Below, piece after piece: positions 54,701 through 64,000 of a DNA stretch of 64,000 bases (position 1 is its first letter; each line of letters starts with the position of its first letter). This DNA is from Chrysaora quinquecirrha (taxonomy: Eukaryota; Cnidaria; Scyphozoa; Semaeostomeae; Pelagiidae): assembly GCA_014526335.1 (NCBI GenBank), contig JACTAT010000059.1, positions 5,514,492 through 5,578,491 of the forward strand, written 5' to 3'. The translations under genes and the position numbers were made by a program. The notes below the pieces were generated by a model that was given only the letters and a program-made list of their open reading frames with translations, searched no databases and was not told the DNA's origin.

Positions 54701-57700
54701 CTTAAAAGAATCCTTCGACGCTCTGGTACAGTTCCGTGCTGAAGACATCACTGATTCTTACAACGAAATTGATCAGCAGCTACTGCAAAGCTTGGTCAAG
54801 TTGAGAAAGCAGCCCTGTGTAAACTCATTGAACGAAGTTATGACACTAAAAGCATTTGACGTTATTTGCAACAAAATAAAAAGTACCAGTGGATCACAGA
54901 TCCAAATGACCGTTGAATTCCTTCGAGATATTTCATCGTTGTTAGCGTTGGTATCAGGAGTGCGAGACAGAAATTTGGAACAGCACCTTGCAGCTGAACG
55001 TGATATGCTACGTTATGTGTTCGCATTTGATCATCAGAATTATGCAAGATACTTGTCATATCAACACATTTATTTATCAGACCTGCAGTATTCAAACCCG
55101 ACAGGATATCAGGACCTAGTAAAAAATGGTCTGGGAGCCAATTATTCAGGTTCAAAATTCTCGTCCGTTCATGGAGATTTGGTGACAGAGTATTTCAATC
55201 GGGAAACTAAAGGAACAGGTAAGATCTTTTTATAACTTTAGATTTCTTCGGTCCGTTTACTTCACATTATATGTGAACATTGAATTTATCATCCTTACTA
55301 CTGTTTTTAGCTGGTCCATTCCGATCCGGTTACAGTATGAAAGTAGACGTTACAAACAAATGGATTAATACGATACACATTCATGCAAAGTTGAGAACAG
55401 CGATGCGAGATAAAATGAGAATGAAGACGTGCTCCACTCACAAAGAGCTCACAGATTCTGGTAGAATCAAGCATAACAAGAACGTAAATGCACTCAAAGA
55501 AAAGTTAAAGGAATACAAAACCAATCCGTTCACCACAGGCCCCGCAAGAGAGATCTGCACAGGAACTGAAGTCGACTCGAAGATCATCGATGATGTTCTC
55601 AACGCATCACAAATTGGAAATGCCAAGTACGAAGAATTCATTACAAAGCGGCTGATAGCTGGCGAAGAAAGCTTCTTTGCTCCAATCAAGCGACTAAAGC
55701 TGAAAACAGGTCTTCAGAAAGAAAGAAAAACGCCAAGAGAGATGTCCGTTTTAAAAGAAGATCGCCAAGCATTTGGAATTCTTATTGGGAAAGCTACCTC
55801 GTTGGAAGAAGCATTCGCATTTCCACTGACTACAGTACCTCTCAGCATAGCGTCACCTGATGGTTCATTACGCCAGTCTGACAAAGCTGGTCTTCGAAAC
55901 TACCTCATCAAAGAAGCAGATGCAGTATCCGAAATTCCACCAGTCCGAGCAAGATGGATCGTTGATGGCATGGCTTTGTTCCGTTGTGTTAAGCCAAAAA
56001 CAACTTACAAGGAATGGTTCAGAAAAGTGTTGGAGTACGCAAGTCCGCCATCCTCAGCGAATGCATTGCAGCTTGAAATTGTCAACGATACTTATCTCCA
56101 TAATAGTGTAAAGGCAAGTACAAGAGAGAAGAGAGGTGCTAAATCTACGAGAGTATATGTGCAGAGTATAGAGCAGAAAATGCCACAGGGAAAAGATTGG
56201 CAAGTATTCTTTAATAACGATGAAAATAAAGAAGATATCATAAGTTTGGCTGTAAAGTTTTTTACAAGCTCTGAAGGACAACAGCTTTTGAAAATACCGT
56301 TGGTAGTGACAAGCAAAGACAAAGCATTTAAAGTCGAGAGAAATCAAGTTGAAGAAATGAGAAGATGCAACCACGAAGAGGCAGATACGAGAATGATCCT
56401 GCACGTTGCTTCAAGAGATACACCCGCAGTGGTTGTTGCAAAAGACACCGATGTGTTCATTCTTCTCGTTCATGCCATGAATAAATGTAAACCCAAAGAG
56501 CCCTGGTTTATGCAAATAGACAAATAGAAGCTTGTCGACATCGAGAAAGTGGTCACATATGTTGGTGATCGTGTTTGCAATGTTCTTCCGCAAGTACATG
56601 CAATCACAGGTTGTGACACAACGTCTTATAAATTCAATGTCGGCAAGACCACCGTTATGAAAAAGATCTTAAAAGACAACACTCTTTGCCAACTGATCAG
56701 CAGCCTTGGATCGGTAACTGCTGTTCCAGAACATGCATACGAAGATGCTAAAAAATTTGTCCAGACAGTTATGTACAGTGGTTTAGCAAATGAAACATAC
56801 GTAGAATCCAGGATTCGGCTGTACCAGCGTTTGAAAACGAAGTCATCTGCAGCTATTCCACCAGATCCACCATCCTTAGAGCAAGACATAAAACGTGTCA
56901 ACCTACAATGCTACACGTGGTTACGCTGCCTCAGTCCAATTGTTGATCAAATAGATCCATCACTATGTGGTTGGGAATTCAACGACAATATAAAACGATT
57001 CGTTCCAACATGGTTTAAAGGTAGTCAGCTCCCACCATCTCTTGTCCGATCAAAGAAAAAGAGGAAGCCAGCAACAAGAGACGGTAATGAAGCTGACATT
57101 GAAGTAGACGATGCAGAGAGAATCACCCCATTACCACAAAAGCGATACAGAGCTTCAAAAACAGACGCACCAGATGTGTTGCATTCAGCAGAATCACCAG
57201 CGTTTAACACAGATGTCACAGAGACAGGCGATTCAGATTGGGAAGAGGATTTCACAACCTCAGAGGAAGAGAAAACTGATTCTTCAGACAGTGACTTCTT
57301 ACCTTAATGCGCATAGAGTTTCATTGTTTGTAGTTTCGTTTGCTTGGTTTCGCAAGATCATCCTTTTTTGATGAAATAAGAAAAATTTTTCTGATGACGT
57401 CATAGCTAAAAATAGAATGTTCTCAAATTCTTTCCAAAAGTATATCAAATTGATCGCACGATCGCGAGGGGCACAGAAATATCACTATTTCTTATATCAA
57501 TCCATTGCGTATGATGTTATAGCTGTTTTTCGGTCGATTTTGTAGGTCAAATGACGTCATCGATCACGTGACAACTGGTGGTTACCAAAAAAAGTACCTG
57601 GCGGATTCTGATAGAGTAAGGACCCCTTTACAAGAATCCGTAATAAAAACAAACGTTAGGCAGGATGTTAGGTGGTAGGAGTATTTGCCCTGTCTACAAG

Positions 57701-58774
57701 GGGCGCTTTTTATAGAGCAAGGGGCGCAATCGCCCCCACTGCCCCCATGCTTCTGGCATGCCTTGAAGTAGATGAACTAATAAGAGATCAACTCTTTCTC
57801 TAGCTGTGATGTTACTTTGATGTGGAGTGGTGCATGAACCCTAGTCTTACCCTTTTTAAGCATGTCACACGTTAGGTGGATTACAGCCAAGAGGTAATGC
57901 TGCATGCCATGTACTATACTATACTCCAAAGATTTTGGGCATAGAGGAAGTGTGATTTTCTGCTGTTGTATTTAGTTTGGCATATTCTGTGTGGACTACA
58001 CATATTGTGCATCTATCTATACCAATTGTCTTACATTTTAGGTTGACTGGAGTAAAAAGAAATTGTCCTGAAGATGAAAAACCTAAAATTCCTACAAAAT
58101 TCAAAGCCAAAAAAGATGACAGTGTTGGTCTGCTTGCCTGTCAGAAGGACACAGGAGCCGGTTTCTTCATAGAAGATGATGATGAAGATTTTGAAAAAGC
58201 ACTTTTACCTGTATTAGCACAAGAAATGCCGCCCCCTATTCTAGGGGGTGGAGGGATGTCAAAATGCAATGACTGTGAAAAAGAGTTTTCAGAGTCGATT
58301 TTATTGAGGGATTTTGATGTCTTGGTCTGTGATAGTTGCAGGGATAATGAGAAAAATAAATTGTGTACAAGAACTGAGGCAAAACAGTTTTATCTGCTCA
58401 AAGATTGTGATTTAGACTCAAGAACCCCAAAGTTGAAGTTTATTGTTAAAAAGAACCCCCACAATGACAGATGGGGGCAGATGAGATTGTATTATAAGCC
58501 CCATGTGATTCAACGTGCAGTTGAGGTATGGGGGTCTTTGGAGAACATTGAGGATGAAAAGGAAAAAAGGGTTGAAAATAAGGAGAAAACAAAACAGAAG
58601 AAATATGAAAAGAGGATAAAAGAACTAAGGAGAGCAGTAAGGACAAGTACGTGGAAGAAAACGGAACAAAAACATGAACATGATTATGATGATGAAGTAT
58701 ATGATGATGATAATGATGAATACAGAAAGGAATGCAAAACTTGTGGACATGTTTTAACATATGAAAAAATGTAA
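51717..58774 (+). CDS. XPA: DNA repair protein XPA
   Basis: XPA is the damage-verification and scaffold protein of nucleotide excision repair; it binds RPA, TFIIH and ERCC1-XPF at damaged DNA in the nucleus. Two exons, 51717-51835 and 58042-58774, join in phase (AG plus G gives Arg). Exon 1 encodes the conserved N-terminal RIEKNRQRALLLRQAR. Exon 2 has GAGFFIEDDDED (ERCC1-binding region, GF core), the zinc finger CNDC-x18-CDSC, TRTEAKQFYLLKDCDLD, LKFIVKKNPHNDRWGQM (DNA-binding core) and the C-terminal CKTCGHVLTYEKM end. The length of about 283 residues is near the usual 273. Vertebrate XPA has six exons; here everything after the first intron is one exon. Intron 1 (6.2 kb) contains a transposon-like unit on the same strand. 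AATAAA overlaps the stop codon region. Confidence 0.97.
51955..57515 (+). mobile_element. TIR element encoding a FEN1/XPG-like nuclease-fold protein, in XPA intron 1
   Basis: The left flank (51955-52170) and right flank (57312-57515) are inverted copies of each other for about 200 bp with scattered differences. Matching words, read inward from each end, include catacgcaatg, ttgatataagaaatagtg, tttgatatacttt, aacattct, gctatgacgt and cgaaactacaaa. They enclose one large spliced coding region. Outer borders and a target-site duplication are not clear; the repeats may extend further with lower similarity. No DDE transposase, reverse transcriptase or integrase motif was seen. Confidence 0.75.
52501..57307 (+). 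pseudogene. transposon-encoded FEN/PIN-like nuclease protein, interrupted by five in-frame stops
   Basis: Coding blocks 52501-53878, 53969-54599, 54689-55218 and 55311-57307 join in phase across three short introns, for about 1,500 codons with no frameshift. Stops interrupt at 52732 (TGA), 52972 (TAA), 53089 (TGA), 53284 (TGA) and 56525 (TAG). The N-terminal part has a possible zinc-binding set (CLLC, later VHKIC). The C-terminal part has the ordered acidic motifs of FEN1/XPG-type 5' nucleases: IVDGMALFR (Asp at 55964), NDTY...SVKASTREKRG (56087), HEEADTRM (56375-56386), VVVAKDTDVFIL (Asp at 56444 and 56450) and HAITGCDTTS (Asp at 56615). The tail is acidic and Ser-rich. Similar proteins with HEEADT and GCDTTS motifs are widespread uncharacterised proteins in invertebrate genomes. 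The nuclease assignment is my inference from motif order. Confidence 0.75.
57520..58041 (+). other. right part of XPA intron 1
   Basis: It contains atgacgtcatcgatcacgtgac at about 57550, which may belong to the outer end of the transposon, and a G/C-rich patch with ggggcgc repeated at about 57705-57745. Nothing else is recognised. Confidence 0.45.
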
Positions 58775-59562
58775 ATAAATTATAATGCAATTTTTAACCA
58801 TTTATTAAGCACAATGTAATCCCAATAACTTCAAATTTCAGTTAATCAAACATTCATTAAGGCTTACTGTTTTTGCATTCCCAACTTTTTTGGGGTTGTG
58901 TGGGGCTGTACAGATAACGAATGCTGCGTACTTGTTCGCAAGCTGATTAGTTTGCAAGTTTTTTTGGCAGTTTTCCTTTGAGAGGACATTGTACTAGCGA
59001 GCAATTTTTGAAAATAGGTGGGCAGTGATACTTGCCCCCTAGTTGCTATGTTAAACCGACCCCCTCATTGTCATGGCGATGATCACAATGATATGGGAAC
59101 AAGTTTTATAAGGATCATCAAGATCAGAAAAAATTTTATATGGTTCAATATTTTTGAACAATGCCCTTGCAAATGCATTTCTTACGACGTAACACTAACA
59201 TGTTTATATGTCGGAGATTTTTTCACAAAGTTGATCACGGCCGCAAAAGCGCTCATATCGACTGAAATTGACGGGGATCAGTTGTCAAACTTTCTGAAAC
59301 TGTGCACCAACAAGTTTGCCGATTCTGTCAAATAGGAAACTATAACGTTTCGAACAAAATGCCAGAGTGCTTATGTCGACAGATCAGTTGCCAAAAATAA
59401 GTTCCAAAAATCGCTGACTAGCAGTCGGCAACCGGTCCTGACTGCACAATGTCAACATAAGCTTGGCTTTTAGGGTAACAAACAGAGAAAACTCAGAAAA
59501 CAACTTGATTTCTTACATTTCAATTATTTCTTTCAACTCAACATATCTTTTATGAGTTCTAT
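58775..59562. other. intergenic region between convergent XPA and RPL4
   Basis: The 788-bp gap between the two stop codons holds no supported gene. A 105-codon open frame at 59018-59335 has no recognisable family features. Confidence 0.5.
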
Positions 59563-62500
59563 TTATTCCTTCTTGATGCCTCTTTTCTTATTCAGTGCAT
59601 CAACTTTTGCTTCTCTCCTTCGCAATGAAGTAAGCGTGGCATTACGTTTCATTGACTTGGCATGTGGGTTCAATCGAAGCATTGTTGCAACATTCTTCAG
59701 AGGGTTCTTCTTCAGGACAGCACGGTGCGCTTTTGGCTTGGATGGTCGGATCGCCTTTTGGATCTCATCAGAGTTGATCAAGCGTGTCAAGTCAGAGTTT
59801 GTCATTTTTGGTCGAGGAAGGCTGTGAATTGAAAAATGAAAAAATTAGAAATTGCAAAAAAGCAGAATAATTTTCGGGTATAGTTAAAAGCTCTTTCATC
59901 TGACATTCATCAACGTATGAAGGTCAGAAACAGACGAAGCAATAAACAAAGGCAGACTTATACCCATCAGCGTAGACCTAGGAACGTTTCTCACTCTGAC
60001 TCTTCTATGGGGGGGAGGTGTGAAAGGGGGGTATTGACACACGCAAATATGCCTACTTTGATGACAAATACAAAAATCTGCTAATTTTCGATGTCTGATG
60101 AAACTGAACCACGTAGTCATTTTACTCTGCATGGGATAAAAGGGATCTGAAAATCAGTTAGGAAAGGTAGTCTACATCCGAAACAGGCCCTAGAATATCG
60201 GAAAAATGCATGCTCTGCCAAAAAACTAGGACACAAAAATCTGTTAAGTAAAATGAATACAAAATCCGCTTCTTGTAATAAACAAAATACACAATACGCC
60301 AAGCCTTTCACCCCCTTCAATTAATTTTTATTGCTCATTCCGCTGAATCCCCCAAGCCGAATCCAAATTCCTGAAAAGGGACTCTACCATATGAAATAAA
60401 TCTAACTCAAACAAAAAGTTCCGTAAGTCTACCCAATGATTCAGCTTTCACTTACTTGTAATTGGATTTCTCAGTGGAACTCTTTCGCCATGTTCCATAG
60501 AGGGAGTCGAGTTTTTCAAATGCACCCTTTGTCCAAATGCAAAATCTAAAAATAAATGCAAAACAATATAGTATTTCATGTTAAGTGAAAGGTAACAGTG
60601 AAATGGTGTTTTAGCACCAGTTGCTAGGATCTCAGTTGTAGATTAACTAATCGAGACATCAACCCTGGCTGTGAGGCTACTATGGCAGGGCTCAAACCCT
60701 GACCACAATAACCTCCTGACAACACCAGTCAACTGGATTGCACCACGATGCCACACCACCTTCACAGAGAGCTCCCCCTCCTTCGAATAAGCCCTCTCCT
60801 CGAATAAGCCCCCATGGGGAATTATTTGGAGGATTTATGAATTTGTTATTGTTTATAGTTTGTTTATTGTTATTGTTTATCTCTCAACTTATTAAACACT
60901 GATCAAGCAACTGTATTGCTAACAGGTTTCAATATCAATCAGCCATTGGCAGTTCGCAAGCAGCTGATTTTGATTATAGAATACACATAAAGTTTCCTTT
61001 CTCTCTGCTATTCTAGTGAAAACACACTGGAACTATTGAACTTTCAAATAAGCCCCCTCCCTCCAATAAGCCCTCCCCTCGAATAAGCTCTCACTGCCAA
61101 ATTCATTTTTACAAATAGGCCCCCCCGGGCTTATTCAAGAATTTACGGAATAGCAAGAGTTCTTTAAATCAGACAATAAATAAGTATGGATAGTACACTC
61201 AGAAACTAAAAGACAATCAAAATAAAGTTAGCATACCTTCCAAGATGTCCTCCAGGGCAAAGTTTAAGAAGGTTCAATCGGTCAACTTTGATCATTTCAA
61301 CACCAGGGATATTTCTGAATGCTTGACGAAGACCATGATCTTCATTGTAGATGACAAGAGGACCTTTTCGCATTACGTATCTGCGGTTTCTAAGTTTGCC
61401 CTGAAAAAGATAAATTTCAGTTAAAATGATTACAATGAACAGGAGGGATTTTGGACTTATTAAACTTTGATAAAATTTTCAGACATGCGTGAATTTTTTT
61501 TCCTCTGATACTCCTCAGAGTAGATACGTCAGAAACGGATCGAAACACTTAAAAAAGGCACAGTTTATACCCAGATGCGGATTGAAAAGCACAAGTCAGA
61601 ATGTAGCCCTGAGTTGGCATTGTGTTTTAAATACTAAGCTGATTCATGATGTACACGCTTTTTTTTAATAAAGAACCTAGCTCAAGACCTAGTTCTTAAA
61701 TTTCCTTATTTTTATACCTGTTTTTAGACAATTGTAGTTCCAAAAGTTCCTTAATAGTTCCTTAATTTTAACTGCACATACAATGATCTTAACAACAAAA
61801 GAGAGTCATTTGCATGTAAGCAAAGCTCGAGACTACTCAAGGAAGCATTTGATAATGTGTGACATACAATTTATGTGATTTTTGACTGCAAATGAATGGA
61901 ACGGGCTTTCTAATTCTGGATTGTCTGCAGTGATAAAAAATATTCAACAATGAAAAGTTCCTTTGCGATATTCTCTTTAGTAGTATAAATTCTTTAAATT
62001 TTCCGGCCTTCTACATGTAGGTTCCTTATAAAGTGGTTCCTTATAAAAAAAGCGTGTATGCTACCTAGTAGGTGTATCCTGCCAAACAATCACAGTACTA
62101 GGCATGCTAATCACCACTTACCAAGAAAGCACTTGATGCATCAGATACCGCATCAGAAAAAGCCTTCACAACATAAATAAATTTAATAAGAAAATTCTTT
62201 TTCGAGAAGGAGATCTAGTGTCCATTCCTGCCGTGATATGTACAGTAGTTGAATTTTGAGTTTTCTTAGTTTAAATTATTTAAAAAAAAGAATTCACCTT
62301 TCCAGCACGAATTTTCTTTGAGTCAATGCATTTCTGTACATCATCATAGGCATTCAAACTCTTCATAAGACCGACTGCAGCTTTAGTTTTAGTCAGGCTC
62401 TCCATACCATTGACGACTAGCGGTACCTCTGGGATGCCTTCAATCTTGTGTCCACGTGCCATGATCAGGGCAGGCAGAGCAGTAGCAGCAATACCAGATA

Positions 62501-64000
62501 CAGTTGCATACCTTCTCTGGTTCTTGTTGACATGACGATGCCATCTACGCCAGATTCTTGTTGGTGCAAACATACGTCCACCACGGCACATCTTTTATCA
62601 GAGTCAAGGGATTTATAAAAAAATGTGGCACATGGGCAATTAGAAACCATTGATTTTAACATCTTAACCCTTTCCTTGCCAAGAGCCGCTTTAGCGGCTT
62701 GACCTTAGTTCCCTGTAAACGCCATGAGCCGCTTTAGAGGCTTTGGTAATTACGTAACTTCAGACAGAGTTTACTCAAGCATGTCATTACCATGGATACC
62801 TTTATTATACATGGTTTGAAAGACAATGAAATAAACAATAAGAATATGTAATCTTTGTTATATGTTAGCATATGAACTTCCGGAGATATTGATGGTTGAA
62901 TTTCTTGCACGGTGAAACAGAAGACCGCCATTTTGTTTCTTCGAAGCTAGGCCGCGATAGTTCCTCAGACATTTTGGATGATTTACATGTTTCTAATTCA
63001 AATTTTAGAGTTGAAAGTTTTAGTAATGGATTTATTACAAATATTTGTGTTATATTTGTTGATTTGGACTCCTGTAAAGAAGGATTCTAAGGATTTTTCA
63101 GTGAAATGCCTGAAGAGGTCAAGCAAACATTTAGGCCGAGAAAACGGTTTTTTACAACTTTGAACACTCCTTAGTTCTAGAGGTCATATTTTGTCATACG
63201 TTTTTTGTATCAAGATAAAAGTGAGATCTTTTGATTTGTCACAAAATTTCCTTTCTTTTTAATGTGGGTTTCCTAATGAGTATATGTACTCCTTCGTTGT
63301 CAAAAATTGATTTGAAAAAATAATTTTCGAAATCCAAAATGCGGTCTGGGAATGGGGCGCTTTTAGACTTCTCATCCGTGGGAGTTCGTCAAGGAAAGGG
63401 TTAATTTGTGCAACTTAATAAACAACTGGGCCTTTTCATTTTCATTAGTTATCGAACGAGAAAAGCTTATATTGCAAAAAAATTATTTTCTCATTAACCA
63501 ACCCATCTTGAAGAGTAAAATTCTTGTGGGAATTTATTTTCAAAAACAAAAAAAAACAGCTTTTGCAAGAGGTCTGTCAAGTACTTAGATATTGTTTCAT
63601 GTATAGATAAAAAAATTGGGGTAATATTTAAAAAAAATAGAAGACCAGTTATGTGGAATTATTTTTAGGAATTTAATTTTAAGATTTTGTGTGCTGGAGT
63701 TTATTTCCATAAAACATACTGTTCGTTCTGCAAAGCAGAAAAGTTTTTCCTTGCGACACCTCCCATTTTTCTTGATTCGCGAAAGTTGATTTTAAACATT
63801 TTGCATTTTTTTCTGAGTTGTGAAAGCAAACGTTTCTTCCCTTAAAGTATCCAAAAACCAAGCTAACAACAATCAAGCAGTTTCAAAACATGCCTAATTT
63901 ATTTAAACTGCACATGTTCATAAAAAGCGTTCTTTAAAATCATAGTTGCAAGTTTGCTACAAGAAGGATACATTACCAAAGGCTCCCTGACCAGATCTGT
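59563..64000 (-). CDS. RPL4: 60S ribosomal protein L4 (5' end beyond window)
   Basis: RPL4 (uL4) is a core protein of the large ribosomal subunit, with an internal loop lining the peptide exit tunnel. Exons in coding order: 64000-63972 (partial, RSGQGAFGN), 62591-62298, 61400-61237, 60545-60456, 59821-59563. All phases agree. Conserved blocks are [76 protein letters not shown] and [21 protein letters not shown]. The first ~90 residues lie off the right edge. The C-terminus stops at KRGIKKE, shortly after the globular fold, so it lacks the long Ala/Lys-rich tail of vertebrate L4. The stop codon overlaps AATAAA. Introns are rich in mobile-element insertions. I found no convincing C/D-box snoRNA in them, although vertebrate RPL4 introns host some. 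Confidence 0.98.
59822..60455 (-). other. RPL4 last intron, nothing recognised
   Basis: It contains a short G-run at about 60008-60035. No repeat shared with other parts of the window and no RNA gene was seen. Confidence 0.5.
60603..60760 (-). mobile_element. tRNA-like SINE
   Basis: The minus strand starts ggcatcgtggtgcaatccag, with tggtgcaatccag as an A-box candidate and gggtttgagccctgcc as a B-box region. It continues to gatcctagcaactggtgc. It matches the element at 13325-13480 in the opposite orientation. It lies in an RPL4 intron. Confidence 0.65.
60765..61145. mobile_element. about 380-bp element with repeated AATAAGCCC ends
   Basis: Left ttcgaataagccc (twice) and right gggcttattcaag form terminal inverted repeats; an internal pair of aataagccc words lies near 61047-61070. 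It is a likely MITE in an RPL4 intron. Confidence 0.55.
61650..62060. mobile_element. about 410-bp TIR element (MITE), inverted copy of 27331-27720
   Basis: Ends are tacacgctttttttta and taaaaaaagcgtgta. The inside matches the 27.3-kb copy along its length on the other strand, including gaaggttccttataaagtgg-like and tgcaaatgaatgga words. TA is present at both borders. It lies in an RPL4 intron. Confidence 0.85.
62668..63400. mobile_element. 733-bp piggyBac-like non-autonomous element
   Basis: TTAA lies at 62664-62667 and 63401-63404. Between them the ends read ccctttccttgcc and, inverted, ggcaagg-like caaggaaaggg, a TIR of 11-13 bp. Flanking TTAA plus ends starting CCC are hallmarks of the piggyBac superfamily. 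Near the left end a palindrome agccgctttagcggct is present and half-repeated about 45 bp on. No transposase frame. It lies in the RPL4 intron beside the first visible full exon. Confidence 0.75.
63405..63971 (-). other. remainder of RPL4 intron, nothing recognised
   Basis: A+T-rich sequence with only short open frames. It ends at the donor (gtatcc on the minus strand) of the partial exon at 63972. Confidence 0.5.

Noticed and set aside
59018..59335. 105-codon plus-strand frame downstream of XPA
   Set aside because: No family resemblance, no splice context, and it lies between two convergent genes.
59822..63971. C/D-box snoRNA genes in RPL4 introns
   Set aside because: I searched the minus strand for a TGATGA box followed by CTGA at a suitable distance and found no pair with supporting terminal stem.

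Overview
The window is animal (metazoan) nuclear DNA: split genes with GT-AG introns, A+T-rich non-coding sequence, and dense tandem and dispersed repeats. Five conserved protein-coding genes can be read by family similarity, and their splice phases mostly join cleanly. The tropomodulin-family and USP8-type genes point to a metazoan. The repeat load and the transposon protein family suggest an aquatic invertebrate such as a cnidarian, sponge or tunicate. I cannot name the species.

Layout: (1) 555-7211 (+), the catalytic 3' half of a USP8-type ubiquitin hydrolase; its 5' exons lie off the left edge. (2) 13223-26994 (+), a complete tropomodulin with 16 exons and a very long C-terminal extension of repeated SLS-x-R-x-RR modules, a form I do not recognise. 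(3) 33701-51505 (-), ferrochelatase; nine exons are visible and one internal coding exon is missing where a 4.6-kb satellite and a foldback element sit. (4) 51717-58774 (+), XPA, starting 211 bp from the ferrochelatase start in a head-to-head arrangement. (5) 59563 to beyond 64000 (-), ribosomal protein L4, with its last 4 exons and the edge of a fifth.

The most unusual object lies inside XPA intron 1 (about 51955-57515). It is a 5.5-kb transposon-like unit with terminal inverted repeats of about 200 bp and one large spliced coding region. The encoded protein carries the motif series of a FEN1/XPG-type PIN-fold nuclease and no recognisable transposase or reverse transcriptase. This copy has five in-frame stops and no frameshift.

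The rest is mostly repeats: LINE 3' ends, tRNA-like and 5S rRNA-like SINEs, several TIR/MITE families (one piggyBac-like with TTAA ends), a 1.09-kb tandem repeat, and satellites with units of about 22, 41, 110, 115 and 132 bp. The five host genes share no obvious pathway; they cover ubiquitin removal, actin capping, haem synthesis, excision repair and ribosome function. FECH and XPA probably share promoter DNA.
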